Part shown: positions 42,942 to 50,809 of the stretch, in pieces
Layout: each line of letters begins with the position of its first letter
Position numbering within the stretch: the first letter of the stretch is position 1
Source of the DNA: Roseibium album
GTDB taxonomy: Bacteria > Pseudomonadota > Alphaproteobacteria > Rhizobiales > Stappiaceae
Assembly (NCBI GenBank): GCA_001404055.1
Contig: CXTY01000040.1
Coordinates: 1-64,000, forward strand
DNA: 64,000 nucleotides
Reading direction: 5' to 3'
The notes under the pieces: generated by a model
Seen by the model: the letters and a program-made list of their open reading frames with translations, nothing else
Database searches by the model: none
Told to the model about the DNA's origin: nothing
Program-made: the position numbers and the translations under genes

Positions 42942-44111
42942 CTACTCTGGTCGTTCGCCTACATATGCTGCTCTTGGACGAATTTTTTCAGGCGAGGCGT
43001 ACTGTTCGAGAGTGTGGGCGATCCACCCCACCATTCTTCCGGCGCAGAAGATTGTTTTCGCCGCATCCTTTGGCAGTGCATAGGTTTTCTGAACAGCAGC
43101 CAGAACGAAATCAATATTGGGCGGCTGGCCAAACAGGTCTTGCGCAACCTCAATCAGCCCCGGAAGACACGCGACAAATGGGTGGTTATATTCGCTCTTC
43201 AAAAGCAGTTTCAGGAGGCAGTCCGCTCGGGGGTCATGGCCCTGGTAAACGGAATGACCGAAACCCGGAAGCGGTTCACCCCTGCTCAACCGATCTGACA
43301 GGATCGTCTCGATATCAGAAGTGGGTTCAATTTCGGCGAGCCAGGCCGCTGCTCGGTCGGGGGCGGCACCATGGCGTGGCCCGGCAAAAGCCCCGATACC
43401 CGAGAGAAGGGCCGCGTGGAGCGGCGCTCTTGTCGAAGCTGCACAACGGGCTGCAAATGCGCTCGTGTTGAGTTCATGGTCTGCACACAGCACCAAGGCA
43501 GCGCGGATCACATTCTTGGCCCCTGAGGACACACCATAAGCCTGCGCGAATTGCGTGTGTATCGGTACCGAAACAGGATCCTTGTCGAGGAGCGCCGCCA
43601 CGCTGTACCGCAGGAGTGCTGCTCCTTTTACCTGGAGCAGTTTCGGTGCTTGTGTATAGGCAGCCTTGTCCTGCAGAGGCCAGGCTGCAAGGGCCATCAT
43701 CAGCCGATCCAAAGGACCAAGACCCGGTGGCATTTGCGGAGGACTGCCGGGTGCTTTTTCTGCAAAGGGATCAACGTCCGATCTCCAAAGCAGGGTTGCG
43801 ACGGTTTCCAAAGTAGACGTTTCAGCCAGATCGCACGCCAGCTTGCCTCGGTAAACAGGCCCTTTTTCGGAGATGAGCGTCAGTTCTGTTTCAAGCACCG
43901 GATCACCGGTCAGCGGCCGCGCGCCGGCCTGATCTTCTGCAGCCCTGCGTCCCTTGAGACGTCGGACGTCGGCGGCATCGTAGCGCCTCTTTTTCCCGGA
44001 TCCGGCAACGGAGGAAATCAAACCCCGGCTGACATAAGCGTAAAGGGTTGCGGGCTGTACCCCGAGCTCTGCAGCAGCTTCACGCGCGGAAAGAAAGATC
44101 GGTTTGTTCAT
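42942..44111 (-). CDS. Citrate synthase-like protein with N-terminal HTH domain
   Basis: A 389-residue fusion. Residues 1-60 are a MerR-like DNA-binding head: LSAREAAAELGVQPATLYAYVSRGLI, then KKRRYDAADVRRLKGRR. The rest is a citrate-synthase domain with GPRHGAAPD, GFGHSVYQGHDPRAD (catalytic-site His) and PPNIDFVLA (catalytic Asp kept). The usual GxLHGGA reads GPRHGAA. It is divergent from a second citrate-synthase gene across a 75-bp spacer with strong dyads. It may be an enzyme, a citrate- or acyl-CoA-sensing regulator, or both; I cannot choose from sequence. Confidence 0.85.
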   Translation of the reverse strand: MNKPIFLSAREAAAELGVQPATLYAYVSRGLISSVAGSGKKRRYDAADVRRLKGRRAAEDQAGARPLTGDPVLETELTLISEKGPVYRGKLACDLAETSTLETVATLLWRSDVDPFAEKAPGSPPQMPPGLGPLDRLMMALAAWPLQDKAAYTQAPKLLQVKGAALLRYSVAALLDKDPVSVPIHTQFAQAYGVSSGAKNVIRAALVLCADHELNTSAFAARCAASTRAPLHAALLSGIGAFAGPRHGAAPDRAAAWLAEIEPTSDIETILSDRLSRGEPLPGFGHSVYQGHDPRADCLLKLLLKSEYNHPFVACLPGLIEVAQDLFGQPPNIDFVLAAVQKTYALPKDAAKTIFCAGRMVGWIAHTLEQYASPEKIRPRAAYVGERPE

Positions 44112-44113
44112 AA

Positions 44114-44142
44114 GTTGATTTTATTTATCAACATTGATCAAT
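44114..44142. promoter_or_regulatory. Dyad-rich spacer between the two citrate-synthase genes, possible operator
   Basis: GTTGAT (44114-44119) and ATCAAC (44127-44132) flank a 7-base A/T spacer and abut the perfect palindrome ATTGATCAAT (44133-44142). Four TTGAT-type half-sites lie in 29 bp within the divergent promoter region. The HTH-citrate synthase encoded beside it is the obvious candidate binder. Confidence 0.6.
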
Positions 44143-44186
44143 GCAATTAATTTCTCCTATCTGAGACAATCATAGAGGAGAAATCA

Positions 44187-45290
44187 ATGACTGAAGCGCC
44201 AAATCCCGCAAAGATGTCACAAGACCCGATTGCGGGCCTGGAAGGTGTTGTTGCAGCCACGACGTGCCTCAGCAACGTAGATGGTCAGAACGGTGTTCTG
44301 GTCATACGAGGAAAGAAAATAGAGGATCTTGCTGGTCTGGTTCCATTTGAAGAAGCTGTCCGGCACCTTTGGCAGGATCTTGGTTTCAATAGTCTGTCTG
44401 CAATTAAAAATTCCTTCGCTGAGGCACGCCAGGTTGCGTTTGGCGTTGTTTCTCTGCTTGAAAGCAGTCCGGCGGAACTCTCGATTTATGAACACATGCA
44501 GCTCGGACTGGCGGCGCTTCCCCTAAAAGGCGATTTGCCGGAAGCAATCGCGATTTGCGGCGCCTTACCTGTATTCCTGGCCGCGTCTCACCGAATTTCC
44601 AATGGGCTTCAACCGATTGCGCCAGATCCATCTTTGGACACTGCGACAGATCTCTTGCGTATGCTGAACGGCACGCTCCCAGGCGCCTCTGAAGCAGACG
44701 CATTGAACCGGTATCTGGTGACAATTCTGGATCACGGCCTGAATGCATCCACGTTCACTGCGCGCGTAATCGGATCTACCCAGGCCGACCTCAAGCAGGC
44801 AGTCCTCGGTGCAATGGGCGCCCTGAGCGGGCCTTTGCATGGCGGTGCACCTGGCCCCGTTCTGGACATGATTGACGCCATTGGACGACCAGAGAACGCC
44901 GACGACTGGATCACCGAAGCACTTGCCCGCAAGGAACGGTTGATGGGCTTCGGTCATCGGATTTACCGCACCAGGGACCCGCGCGCGGATGTCCTGAAGG
45001 CAGGTTTGAAGTTGATTGGATCGTCAAACCCGAAGGTGCAACTCGCGGAGGAAATCGAAACGGCGGCGCTCGCAGCGCTCAGGCGGGTAAAACCTCACAG
45101 GCCGCTTGATACGAACGTGGAGTTTTATACAGCTGTCCTGCTGGATGCGATCGGCATTGACCGCTCCCTGTTCACACCGCTCTTTGCAACCGGTCGTGCG
45201 GCAGGTTGGTGCGCTCATGTCCTGGAACAACAGAAAACCGGCAAACTGATCCGGCCGTCTTCGCACTATGTGGGCCCGAAACCGGAGTAA
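44187..45290 (+). CDS. Citrate synthase paralogue, stand-alone
   Basis: A 367-residue citrate/methylcitrate-synthase-fold enzyme without the HTH. GPLHGGAPG, GFGHRIYRTRDPRADVL (catalytic-site His) and TPLFATGRAAGWCAHVLEQ are present. The catalytic Asp of the NVDFY motif is Glu (TNVEFYTAV), as in some CitA-like groups, so activity needs testing. GAGGAGA precedes the ATG. It shares a promoter region with the divergent HTH-citrate synthase. Substrate could be acetyl- or propionyl-CoA. Confidence 0.87.
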   Translation: MTEAPNPAKMSQDPIAGLEGVVAATTCLSNVDGQNGVLVIRGKKIEDLAGLVPFEEAVRHLWQDLGFNSLSAIKNSFAEARQVAFGVVSLLESSPAELSIYEHMQLGLAALPLKGDLPEAIAICGALPVFLAASHRISNGLQPIAPDPSLDTATDLLRMLNGTLPGASEADALNRYLVTILDHGLNASTFTARVIGSTQADLKQAVLGAMGALSGPLHGGAPGPVLDMIDAIGRPENADDWITEALARKERLMGFGHRIYRTRDPRADVLKAGLKLIGSSNPKVQLAEEIETAALAALRRVKPHRPLDTNVEFYTAVLLDAIGIDRSLFTPLFATGRAAGWCAHVLEQQKTGKLIRPSSHYVGPKPE

Positions 45291-45365
45291 GACGTTACCC
45301 GGCTCAATCCGGCAATCCTTGCTGTTTCCTATCTGCGGATGAGCAAGTTGCGCGACCAACGGAAT

Positions 45366-45480
45366 GGATCCCATGGTCAAGCCATGGGATGACAGCGGGT
45401 TTCCTTACTGGCGCCGCCCCGGCCTTGAGCCGGGGCCACATCAGAGACATGAGGAACGGGTCCCGGGTCAAGTCCGGGAC
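45366..45480. repeat. Three REP-like palindromes in tandem
   Basis: Three palindromes lie within 115 bp: ATCCCATGG-TCAAG-CCATGGGAT (45368-45390), GCCCCGGC-CTTGA-GCCGGGGC (45416-45436) and GTCCCGG-GTCAAGT-CCGGGAC (45460-45480). All have G/C arms of 7-9 bp and a TCAAG or CTTGA loop; arms differ, the loop is shared. They occupy the space between the stop codons of the citrate synthase and the DUF533 gene. Confidence 0.75.
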
Positions 45481-45501
45481 AGCAAGAAAACGCGAATTGG
45501 T

Positions 45502-46251
45502 TCAGCCAACCATTTCCGCTTCACGCACAGCAAGTTCGATCTCGTCAACCAATCCAGCTTCAAGCCCCAGTCGCGCTGCGAGCATCTGGAGATAAGCTTT
45601 TTCGGCGGGATGGTCCGGACTAATTGCAAGACGTGAAGCGGCATAGATTTCGGCGGCCGTTTCGGGGCAACTTGCGCTTGCAACAACCTTGTCGAGGTCC
45701 AGCGGTGAGCGAAGCTCGTCCATCAGGAAGGCTTTTGCTTCGCTGTCGAGACCGGCTTCATCGATCTTGTCGAAGATACGGTCCTGCTCTTCTCGATCAA
45801 TATGGCCGTCGGCCTTGGCTGCGGAAATCATCGCCGTGAGCAAATTCACTGCGAACTGGTTTTCCCCACCCGGCTGCTGGTTGGGATCGAAGGCAGTTCC
45901 CCGTGGCGCGTCAAGAGGAACAGGCTCGTCCTGCGGATATTGTGGCCGAGGCTCATTCTGCTGGTTGGCCTTGTGACCCTGATAGGCCTTGTAAGCAAGG
46001 CCGGCGACCAATGCCATTCCACCGTAGGTCACAGCTTTTGAACCGATTTTGCGGCCCGTCTTGGTGCCGAGCATCAAGCCGGCCAATCCGCCAAGCGCAA
46101 GGCCGCCGCCTTGTGAAGACAGAAAACCCTTGCCTTGCGACATGAGATCTCCGGACCCTCCGCCCGGGGCGGCAGCACCGCCTCGACCGGAATTTTGGCC
46201 GCCGGACTGGCCGCCCAGAAACTGGTCCAGCAGGGATTTTGCGTCAAACAT
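45502..46251 (-). CDS. DUF533-family (TerB-like) protein
   Basis: A 249-residue protein. The N-terminal half is Gly/Gln/Pro rich with low complexity (about 15-125) and a hydrophobic glycine zipper GLALGGLAGLMLG. The C-terminal half is TerB/DUF533: AVNLLTAMISAAKADGHIDREEQDRIF and LDLDKVVASASCPETAAEIYAASRLAI. GGAG lies seven bases before the ATG at 46251. It may be an inner-membrane-associated protein; its function is not known. Confidence 0.87.
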   Translation of the reverse strand: MFDAKSLLDQFLGGQSGGQNSGRGGAAAPGGGSGDLMSQGKGFLSSQGGGLALGGLAGLMLGTKTGRKIGSKAVTYGGMALVAGLAYKAYQGHKANQQNEPRPQYPQDEPVPLDAPRGTAFDPNQQPGGENQFAVNLLTAMISAAKADGHIDREEQDRIFDKIDEAGLDSEAKAFLMDELRSPLDLDKVVASASCPETAAEIYAASRLAISPDHPAEKAYLQMLAARLGLEAGLVDEIELAVREAEMVG

Positions 46252-46393
46252 CAATTGGCTCCATAAAACGGCCCGACAGCGGGCAAATCAAACTTGCCTA
46301 TCAAATGGGAATTTCTGCAAGCTGCGCAAGCTTGCGATACACTTCCATACGGTTTTATACCGGAAGCATCCCAGGTCTCACTGACAAATTCGA

Positions 46394-46951
46394 ATGAACA
46401 AAGACAAAATCGCACTTCTTTTCAGCGCATTCATGATGATTGCCGCGATTACACTTTTGACAGCCAGACCGGGATACGCTGACGGCGTTACCGATACGTC
46501 TCGTGCTTACGTGAAGGTTGAGCAAGATGGGCTGCTAAACGCCTATCTGATATCGCTCGCGGACGCTGGAGAGAGTGCGACCGATAATCTTTACGCTTTT
46601 CGTATCCAGGCCGCTCCGCCCATCCCTGTAAACGAAGATAATTCCAATGCAGACAAAAGGATCACCGTTCACGCCATTCAGGATCGCGGGCAGCCTCGTG
46701 GAGCTGAATACCCAACCTATGTTTTCGCAACAAGGAACGCGAATGAAGATCCCGCGCTGATCTACAAAACACATGCGGGAACGCGGATCTTTTTTCTGGA
46801 TGAAATAGGCAGCAAATCCGGCTGTCTTCTATCGGCTGAACAGGGATATTCAGACATCTGCCTTGCTGACATTCATGGCAACCCGGCGCCGGACCTTCCC
46901 GGACTGCGGGATGATTTCTGGACCGATCTGATGAAGTTGCTTGGGTTGTAG
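46394..46951 (+). CDS. Exported protein of unknown function
   Basis: A 185-residue protein with a hydrophobic N-terminus (about 5-28) ending in GYADG, likely a signal peptide. The mature part is mixed alpha/beta in feel, has two Cys near the end (SGCLLS, SDICLA) that could form a disulfide, and no motif I recognise. It is monocistronic and starts 143 bp from the divergent DUF533 gene. No close function can be suggested. Confidence 0.65.
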   Translation: MNKDKIALLFSAFMMIAAITLLTARPGYADGVTDTSRAYVKVEQDGLLNAYLISLADAGESATDNLYAFRIQAAPPIPVNEDNSNADKRITVHAIQDRGQPRGAEYPTYVFATRNANEDPALIYKTHAGTRIFFLDEIGSKSGCLLSAEQGYSDICLADIHGNPAPDLPGLRDDFWTDLMKLLGL

Positions 46952-47004
46952 GCTCAGCGAGACAGATTACCGCAGAACAATTCGCTTTCGCTCTGGAAGT
47001 GAAT

Positions 47005-47231
47005 GGATCCCCGATCAAGTCGGGGATGACCACGTAGGTGCTGGGGGATCTTGCCGGCAATACATCTTTCGTCGGCTTTTATTTTCCTTGAAAAACGGCA
47101 GTTCTATCCTGATAAAGCCCTGATAACTCGGTAGTCATCCCCGACTTGATCGGGGATCCAACCCAACTTGCAACATGCCTCCGAACCCCGCCCCGGACCT
47201 CAAATCCGAAGACCCTGGCTCAAGGCCGGGG
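47005..47231. repeat. REP-like palindromes, including an exact 26-bp inverted pair
   Basis: The 322-bp gap after the exported protein holds ATCCCCGA-TCAAG-TCGGGGAT (47007-47027) and its exact reverse copy (47137-47157). With flanking GG and GAC bases the 26-bp unit 47005-47030 is exactly the reverse complement of 47134-47159. A diverged third copy, CCCTGGC-TCAAG-GCCGGGG, is at 47213-47231. Nothing else is evident here. Confidence 0.8.
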
Positions 47232-47273
47232 AGGCGCAGAAACGCTTGCAAAACACGTAATCGGGGTCTGCCG

Positions 47274-47741
47274 CTAAACAAGCGGCAACAAATTATCGTC
47301 TTTCAGTGTATCCATCGCTATCGATGAGCGCACATTGTGAACCGCTTCCTGAGGCAAGAGCTCGTCATTGATGACGTGGCTGAGTGCCTTCAGATCCCGC
47401 ACCACGATCTTCAGCATGTAGTCGACATCGCCCGTCAGCGTGTGCGCTTCCTGCACCTCGGGCATGGCCTTGACCATGTTGCGGAACTTGCGCGCATTTT
47501 CCTTGCTGTGCGCCCCAAGCGTAACGCCGACAAATGCGGTAACTGTCAAACCCAGAGACTCCGGATCGAGAGAAGCCCTGTAGCGGCGAATAATGCCGGT
47601 TTCTTCAAGTTTTTGTCTCCGACGAGACACCTGGCTAGCGGACAGATTGATAACCTCACCAAGCTCTGCATTGGTCAGGGCCGCATTCTCCTGCAGGGCT
47701 GCAAGTAATTTCACATCATAGCCATCAAGCGCGATTGACAT
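47274..47741 (-). CDS. Lrp/AsnC-family regulator
   Basis: A 155-residue Lrp-type regulator. The HTH (about 8-55) reads VKLLAALQENAALTNAELGEVINLSASQVSRRRQKLEETGII. The RAM ligand domain follows with VQEAHTLTGDVDYMLKIVVRDL. It is divergent from hppD, 128 bp away, and probably controls it in response to tyrosine or phenylalanine. The spacer has a TGTGCACA palindrome at 47770-47777 and a second TGCACA at 47801-47806 as possible sites. Confidence 0.9.
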   Translation of the reverse strand: MSIALDGYDVKLLAALQENAALTNAELGEVINLSASQVSRRRQKLEETGIIRRYRASLDPESLGLTVTAFVGVTLGAHSKENARKFRNMVKAMPEVQEAHTLTGDVDYMLKIVVRDLKALSHVINDELLPQEAVHNVRSSIAMDTLKDDNLLPLV

Positions 47742-47869
47742 GCATCATCTCCGGATTTCCTGCATAAACTGTGCACAACTTTACGCGATATCACGTGCTT
47801 TGCACACACCCTGCGCAGCAACCCCGGCATTCTGGTCTCAACAAGATTAATTCGAGAGGAGAGCCAGCA

Positions 47870-48982
47870 ATGGGTCCGTTTCCGCACGACGCGCCACCTG
47901 CACAGATCACGCCACAAAATCCGGCGGGAACTGACGGTTTTGAATTTGTCGAATTTGCGCATCCGGATCCGGAAAAGCTCGATGTTCTCTTTCGAAAAAT
48001 GGGCTATGTGCCCGTTGCCAAACATAGAAACAAGAACATCACACTCTACCGCCAGGGCGACATCACTTATGTCCTGAATGCCGAACCGGGCACCCACGGC
48101 ATGAAATTCGTTGACGCACATGGCCCATGCGCGCCCGCGATGGCCTGGCGTGTCGTTGATGCTCAACAGGCTTTTGATCACGCAGTTGCCAAAGGCGCCA
48201 CGCCTTATGAGGGCGACGACAAGACGATGAATGTTCCGGCGATTGTCGGCATTGGTGGCTCGCTGCTCTATTTCGTTGACACCTATGGCGAAAAGGGCTC
48301 GGCGTATTCTGATGAGTTCAGCTGGCTGGGTGAAGTCGATCCGAAACCGGTTGGCGTCGGCTTTTATTATCTCGACCACCTGACCCATAACGTCATTCGC
48401 GGCAACATGGACAAGTGGTGGGACTTCTATCGGGATCTCTTCAATTTCGAACAGATCCACTTTTTCGACATTGACGGTCGGATCACGGGTCTCGTCAGCC
48501 GCGCGATTACAAGCCCTTGCGGTAAAATCCGCATTCCCTTGAACGAGTCCAAGGACGACACCAGCCAGATCGAAGAATACCTACGCAAATACAAGGGTGA
48601 AGGCATTCAGCATATCGCGGTTGGCACGGATGATATTTACGAAGGCACCGACCAGCTTGCCGCCAATGAGCTGAAATTCATGCCGGGTCCACCGGACACC
48701 TACTATGAAAGGTCTCATGACCGGGTGAATGGCCATGACGAACCGATCGACCGGATGAAACAGCACGGTATTCTGATTGACGGTGAAGGTGTCATCGACG
48801 GCGGCATGACCAAGATCCTGCTTCAAATTTTCTCCAAGACCGTCATCGGGCCAATTTTCTTCGAGTTCATTCAAAGAAAAGGCGACAACGGCTTCGGTGA
48901 AGGGAACTTCCGGGCGCTGTTTGAATCGATAGAGGAAGACCAGGTCCGCCGGGGCGTCATCAAGATCGAAGCTGCTGAATAA
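47870..48982 (+). CDS. hppD: 4-Hydroxyphenylpyruvate dioxygenase
   Basis: A 370-residue two-barrel iron dioxygenase that turns 4-hydroxyphenylpyruvate into homogentisate in tyrosine breakdown. Metal ligands are visible in YLDHLTHNV, IQHIAVGTDD and FFEFIQRKGDNGFGEGNF. I chose the ATG at 47870 because AGAGGAGA precedes it; an in-frame ATG at 47771 would reach into the regulatory region. Length matches the family. Confidence 0.94.
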   Translation: MGPFPHDAPPAQITPQNPAGTDGFEFVEFAHPDPEKLDVLFRKMGYVPVAKHRNKNITLYRQGDITYVLNAEPGTHGMKFVDAHGPCAPAMAWRVVDAQQAFDHAVAKGATPYEGDDKTMNVPAIVGIGGSLLYFVDTYGEKGSAYSDEFSWLGEVDPKPVGVGFYYLDHLTHNVIRGNMDKWWDFYRDLFNFEQIHFFDIDGRITGLVSRAITSPCGKIRIPLNESKDDTSQIEEYLRKYKGEGIQHIAVGTDDIYEGTDQLAANELKFMPGPPDTYYERSHDRVNGHDEPIDRMKQHGILIDGEGVIDGGMTKILLQIFSKTVIGPIFFEFIQRKGDNGFGEGNFRALFESIEEDQVRRGVIKIEAAE

Positions 48983-49007
48983 CTCCCACGAACCCGGTAG
49001 CTTCGGA

Positions 49008-49043
49008 AAAAGGCCGTGCTCCCCGCCTGGAGTGCGGCCTTTT
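49008..49043. terminator. Bidirectional terminator after hppD
   Basis: A 15-bp stem with two wobbles (49008-49022 with 49029-49043) and a 6-base loop begins with A4 and ends with T4. It is 26 bp past the hppD stop. It should stop transcripts from both sides. Confidence 0.9.
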
Positions 49044-49195
49044 AATTCCTCTCAAATACCCGCTTGAGACAGGCTTCCCTCGAAAGACTTATAAAATTCA
49101 AAAAAAATCAATCTGCTTTTCTGAGCGCAAATCTCTGATTTTATGAAACAATCCACATTCCTGTAGCTTTCTCGAAAACTTTTCGGGCACTTTTT

Positions 49196-49321
49196 TGATT
49201 CAAACGGGAAGAATACGTGCGCAGGAGGGTTTTACAAACAGAGGCTGCCACGTTGGCCCTCTGTTGCATTGTCTAAGCACAAAACTTTATACCTCCGCGC
49301 TTCGTGCGCGGGGGCTTTTTT
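49196..49321 (+). ncRNA. Possible small RNA ending in a strong terminator
   Basis: After the hppD terminator there are about 290 bases with no gene. Near the end are two stem-loops: AACAGAGG/CCTCTGTT (49237-49244, 49258-49265) and CCTCCGCGC/GCGCGGGGG (49292-49300, 49306-49314) followed by six T (49316-49321). The second is a classical plus-strand terminator, yet no plus-strand gene ends there and gshB is convergent. A CCTCC, complementary to ribosome-binding sites, sits in the terminator stem. The 5' end is a guess; I found no clear promoter. It could also be a readthrough safety terminator. Confidence 0.4.
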
Positions 49322-49335
49322 GCGAACAGCAATCT

Positions 49336-50280
49336 TCAGCCCTTCACCTTCGCTTCCAGCACATCCCAGACCATTGCCGCCACATCGGGACCACCGAGAT
49401 TGCGGATGGCGCGAATGCCGGTCGGGGCAGTGACGTTGATTTCCGTCAGCATGCCATCAATGACGTCTATCCCGACCAGGATCAGACCTTTTTCACGCAA
49501 GGAAGGCCCGAGACGGGTGCAGATTTCCCGTTCGCGCTCCGTCAGATCACTGTCGGTCGGGGCACCGCCTCGCACCATATTGGAGCGCAGGTCGCCCTCT
49601 GCCGGTACGCGGTTGACGGCACCTGCAAATTCACCGTTCACCAGCAGGATGCGCTTGTCGCCGTGCTTCACGTTGGGCAGGAACTGCTGAATGACCCATG
49701 GTTCACGGAAGGTCGCGTCGAAGAAATCATAGAGCGAGCCGTAATTAAGATCATCTTGCGTGAGGCGGAACACCGCTGCCCCACCATGGCCGAAGAGCGG
49801 CTTCATGACGATGTCGCCATATTCTTCCCGAAAAAGGTCAATTTCCGCCCGATCCTTGGTAATCAGCGTTGGCGGCATCAGGTCGGGAAATTCGGTAACA
49901 AAGAGCTTTTCCGGCGCGTTTCTAACCTCAGCCGGGTTGTTCACCACGAGCGTGTCCGGGTGGATCTTTTCCAGAATATGTGTGGCAGCGATATAGGAAA
50001 GATCAAATGGCGGGTCTTGGCGCATCAGCACCACGTCGATATCGCGCATGTCGAAACGCCTGCGCTCTCCGAGTGTAAAGTGATTTCCCTTTTCGTCCCG
50101 CACGTCCAATGCTTCCAGCGCACAGAACACGTCATTTCCGCGCAGCGCAAGTCTGTCGGGCGTATAATGATAAAGTTCATGACCACGCGCCTGCGCCTCC
50201 AGCATCATTGCAAAAGCGCTGTCGCCAGCAATGTTGATGGTCGAGATATGGTCCATTTGGACCGCTACTTTAAAAGCCAT
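49336..50280 (-). CDS. gshB: Glutathione synthetase
   Basis: A 314-residue ATP-grasp enzyme that joins glycine to gamma-glutamylcysteine. MALVKVAVQMDHI-type opening (here MAFKVAVQMDHISTINIAGDS), MRQDPPFDLSYIAATHIL, VNNPAEVRNAPEKLFVTEFP, DIVMKPLFGHGGAAVFRL and the ending LTEINVTAPTGIRAI are all diagnostic. The rsmI-yraN-gshB order is common in alphaproteobacteria. A 137-bp spacer separates it from yraN and may hold a promoter. Confidence 0.96.
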   Translation of the reverse strand: MAFKVAVQMDHISTINIAGDSAFAMMLEAQARGHELYHYTPDRLALRGNDVFCALEALDVRDEKGNHFTLGERRRFDMRDIDVVLMRQDPPFDLSYIAATHILEKIHPDTLVVNNPAEVRNAPEKLFVTEFPDLMPPTLITKDRAEIDLFREEYGDIVMKPLFGHGGAAVFRLTQDDLNYGSLYDFFDATFREPWVIQQFLPNVKHGDKRILLVNGEFAGAVNRVPAEGDLRSNMVRGGAPTDSDLTEREREICTRLGPSLREKGLILVGIDVIDGMLTEINVTAPTGIRAIRNLGGPDVAAMVWDVLEAKVKG

Positions 50281-50417
50281 GCGGCAACTCCGGCGGGGCG
50301 CACTCTTGCGCTCAGGTATATTTTAGATCGGTTGGTCCAGATATGCGGTCCCATTATCGTTTTGTCCAGAGGTCAGCGGTTCAGACCTGAGAACAACGCT
50401 CCTTCGTGCCGACCAAC

Positions 50418-50807
50418 TCACTCCCAGGCTTCAAATGCATTTTCAATCCGCTCCGGAATAGCCCAGGGACGAATGATGATGACATCGAACCGAAGCGTGA
50501 AGAAACCCGCCTTGGGATGTTCCGTCACGAAAATCCTTGCTGCACGCGAAATGCGTTTCTGGCTGGCAGGCGTGACGGCTTCGAGCGCGGACCGGCGGTT
50601 TTTTCTCGCCTTCACCTCGACAAAGACAACCGTTTTCCGCTTCTTGGCTATCAGATCGATTTCACCCGACTTGGTCTTGTACCGGTGCTTCAGGATCCGC
50701 CAGCCGGTAAGGCGTAAATACCAGGCAGCCCAGGTCTCCGCAGAAAGCCCAAGGGCATGTGCCTTCCGTCGTTTTTCCGTTCCTGAAGGCTTTTTCGGGC
50801 GCGCCAA
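50418..50807 (-). CDS. yraN: YraN-family endonuclease-like protein
   Basis: A 129-residue UPF0102 protein with the nuclease-like core YKTKSGEIDLIAKKRKTVVFVEVKARK (E..D..E.K pattern). The first codon is TTG at 50807, supported by GGGAG seven bases upstream. It begins 2 bp past the rsmI stop, so it is cotranscribed. Function is unproven; Holliday-junction-type nuclease fold. Confidence 0.9.
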   Translation of the reverse strand: MARPKKPSGTEKRRKAHALGLSAETWAAWYLRLTGWRILKHRYKTKSGEIDLIAKKRKTVVFVEVKARKNRRSALEAVTPASQKRISRAARIFVTEHPKAGFFTLRFDVIIIRPWAIPERIENAFEAWE

Positions 50808-50809
50808 GA

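Noticed and set aside
47711..48460. Minus-strand frame of 249 codons over hppD
   Set aside because: It is antisense to hppD and overlaps the Lrp gene start; no family pattern.
49171..49196. Small hairpin followed by six T, upstream of the possible small RNA
   Set aside because: The stem is short and A/T rich with wobble pairs; too weak to call a separate terminator.
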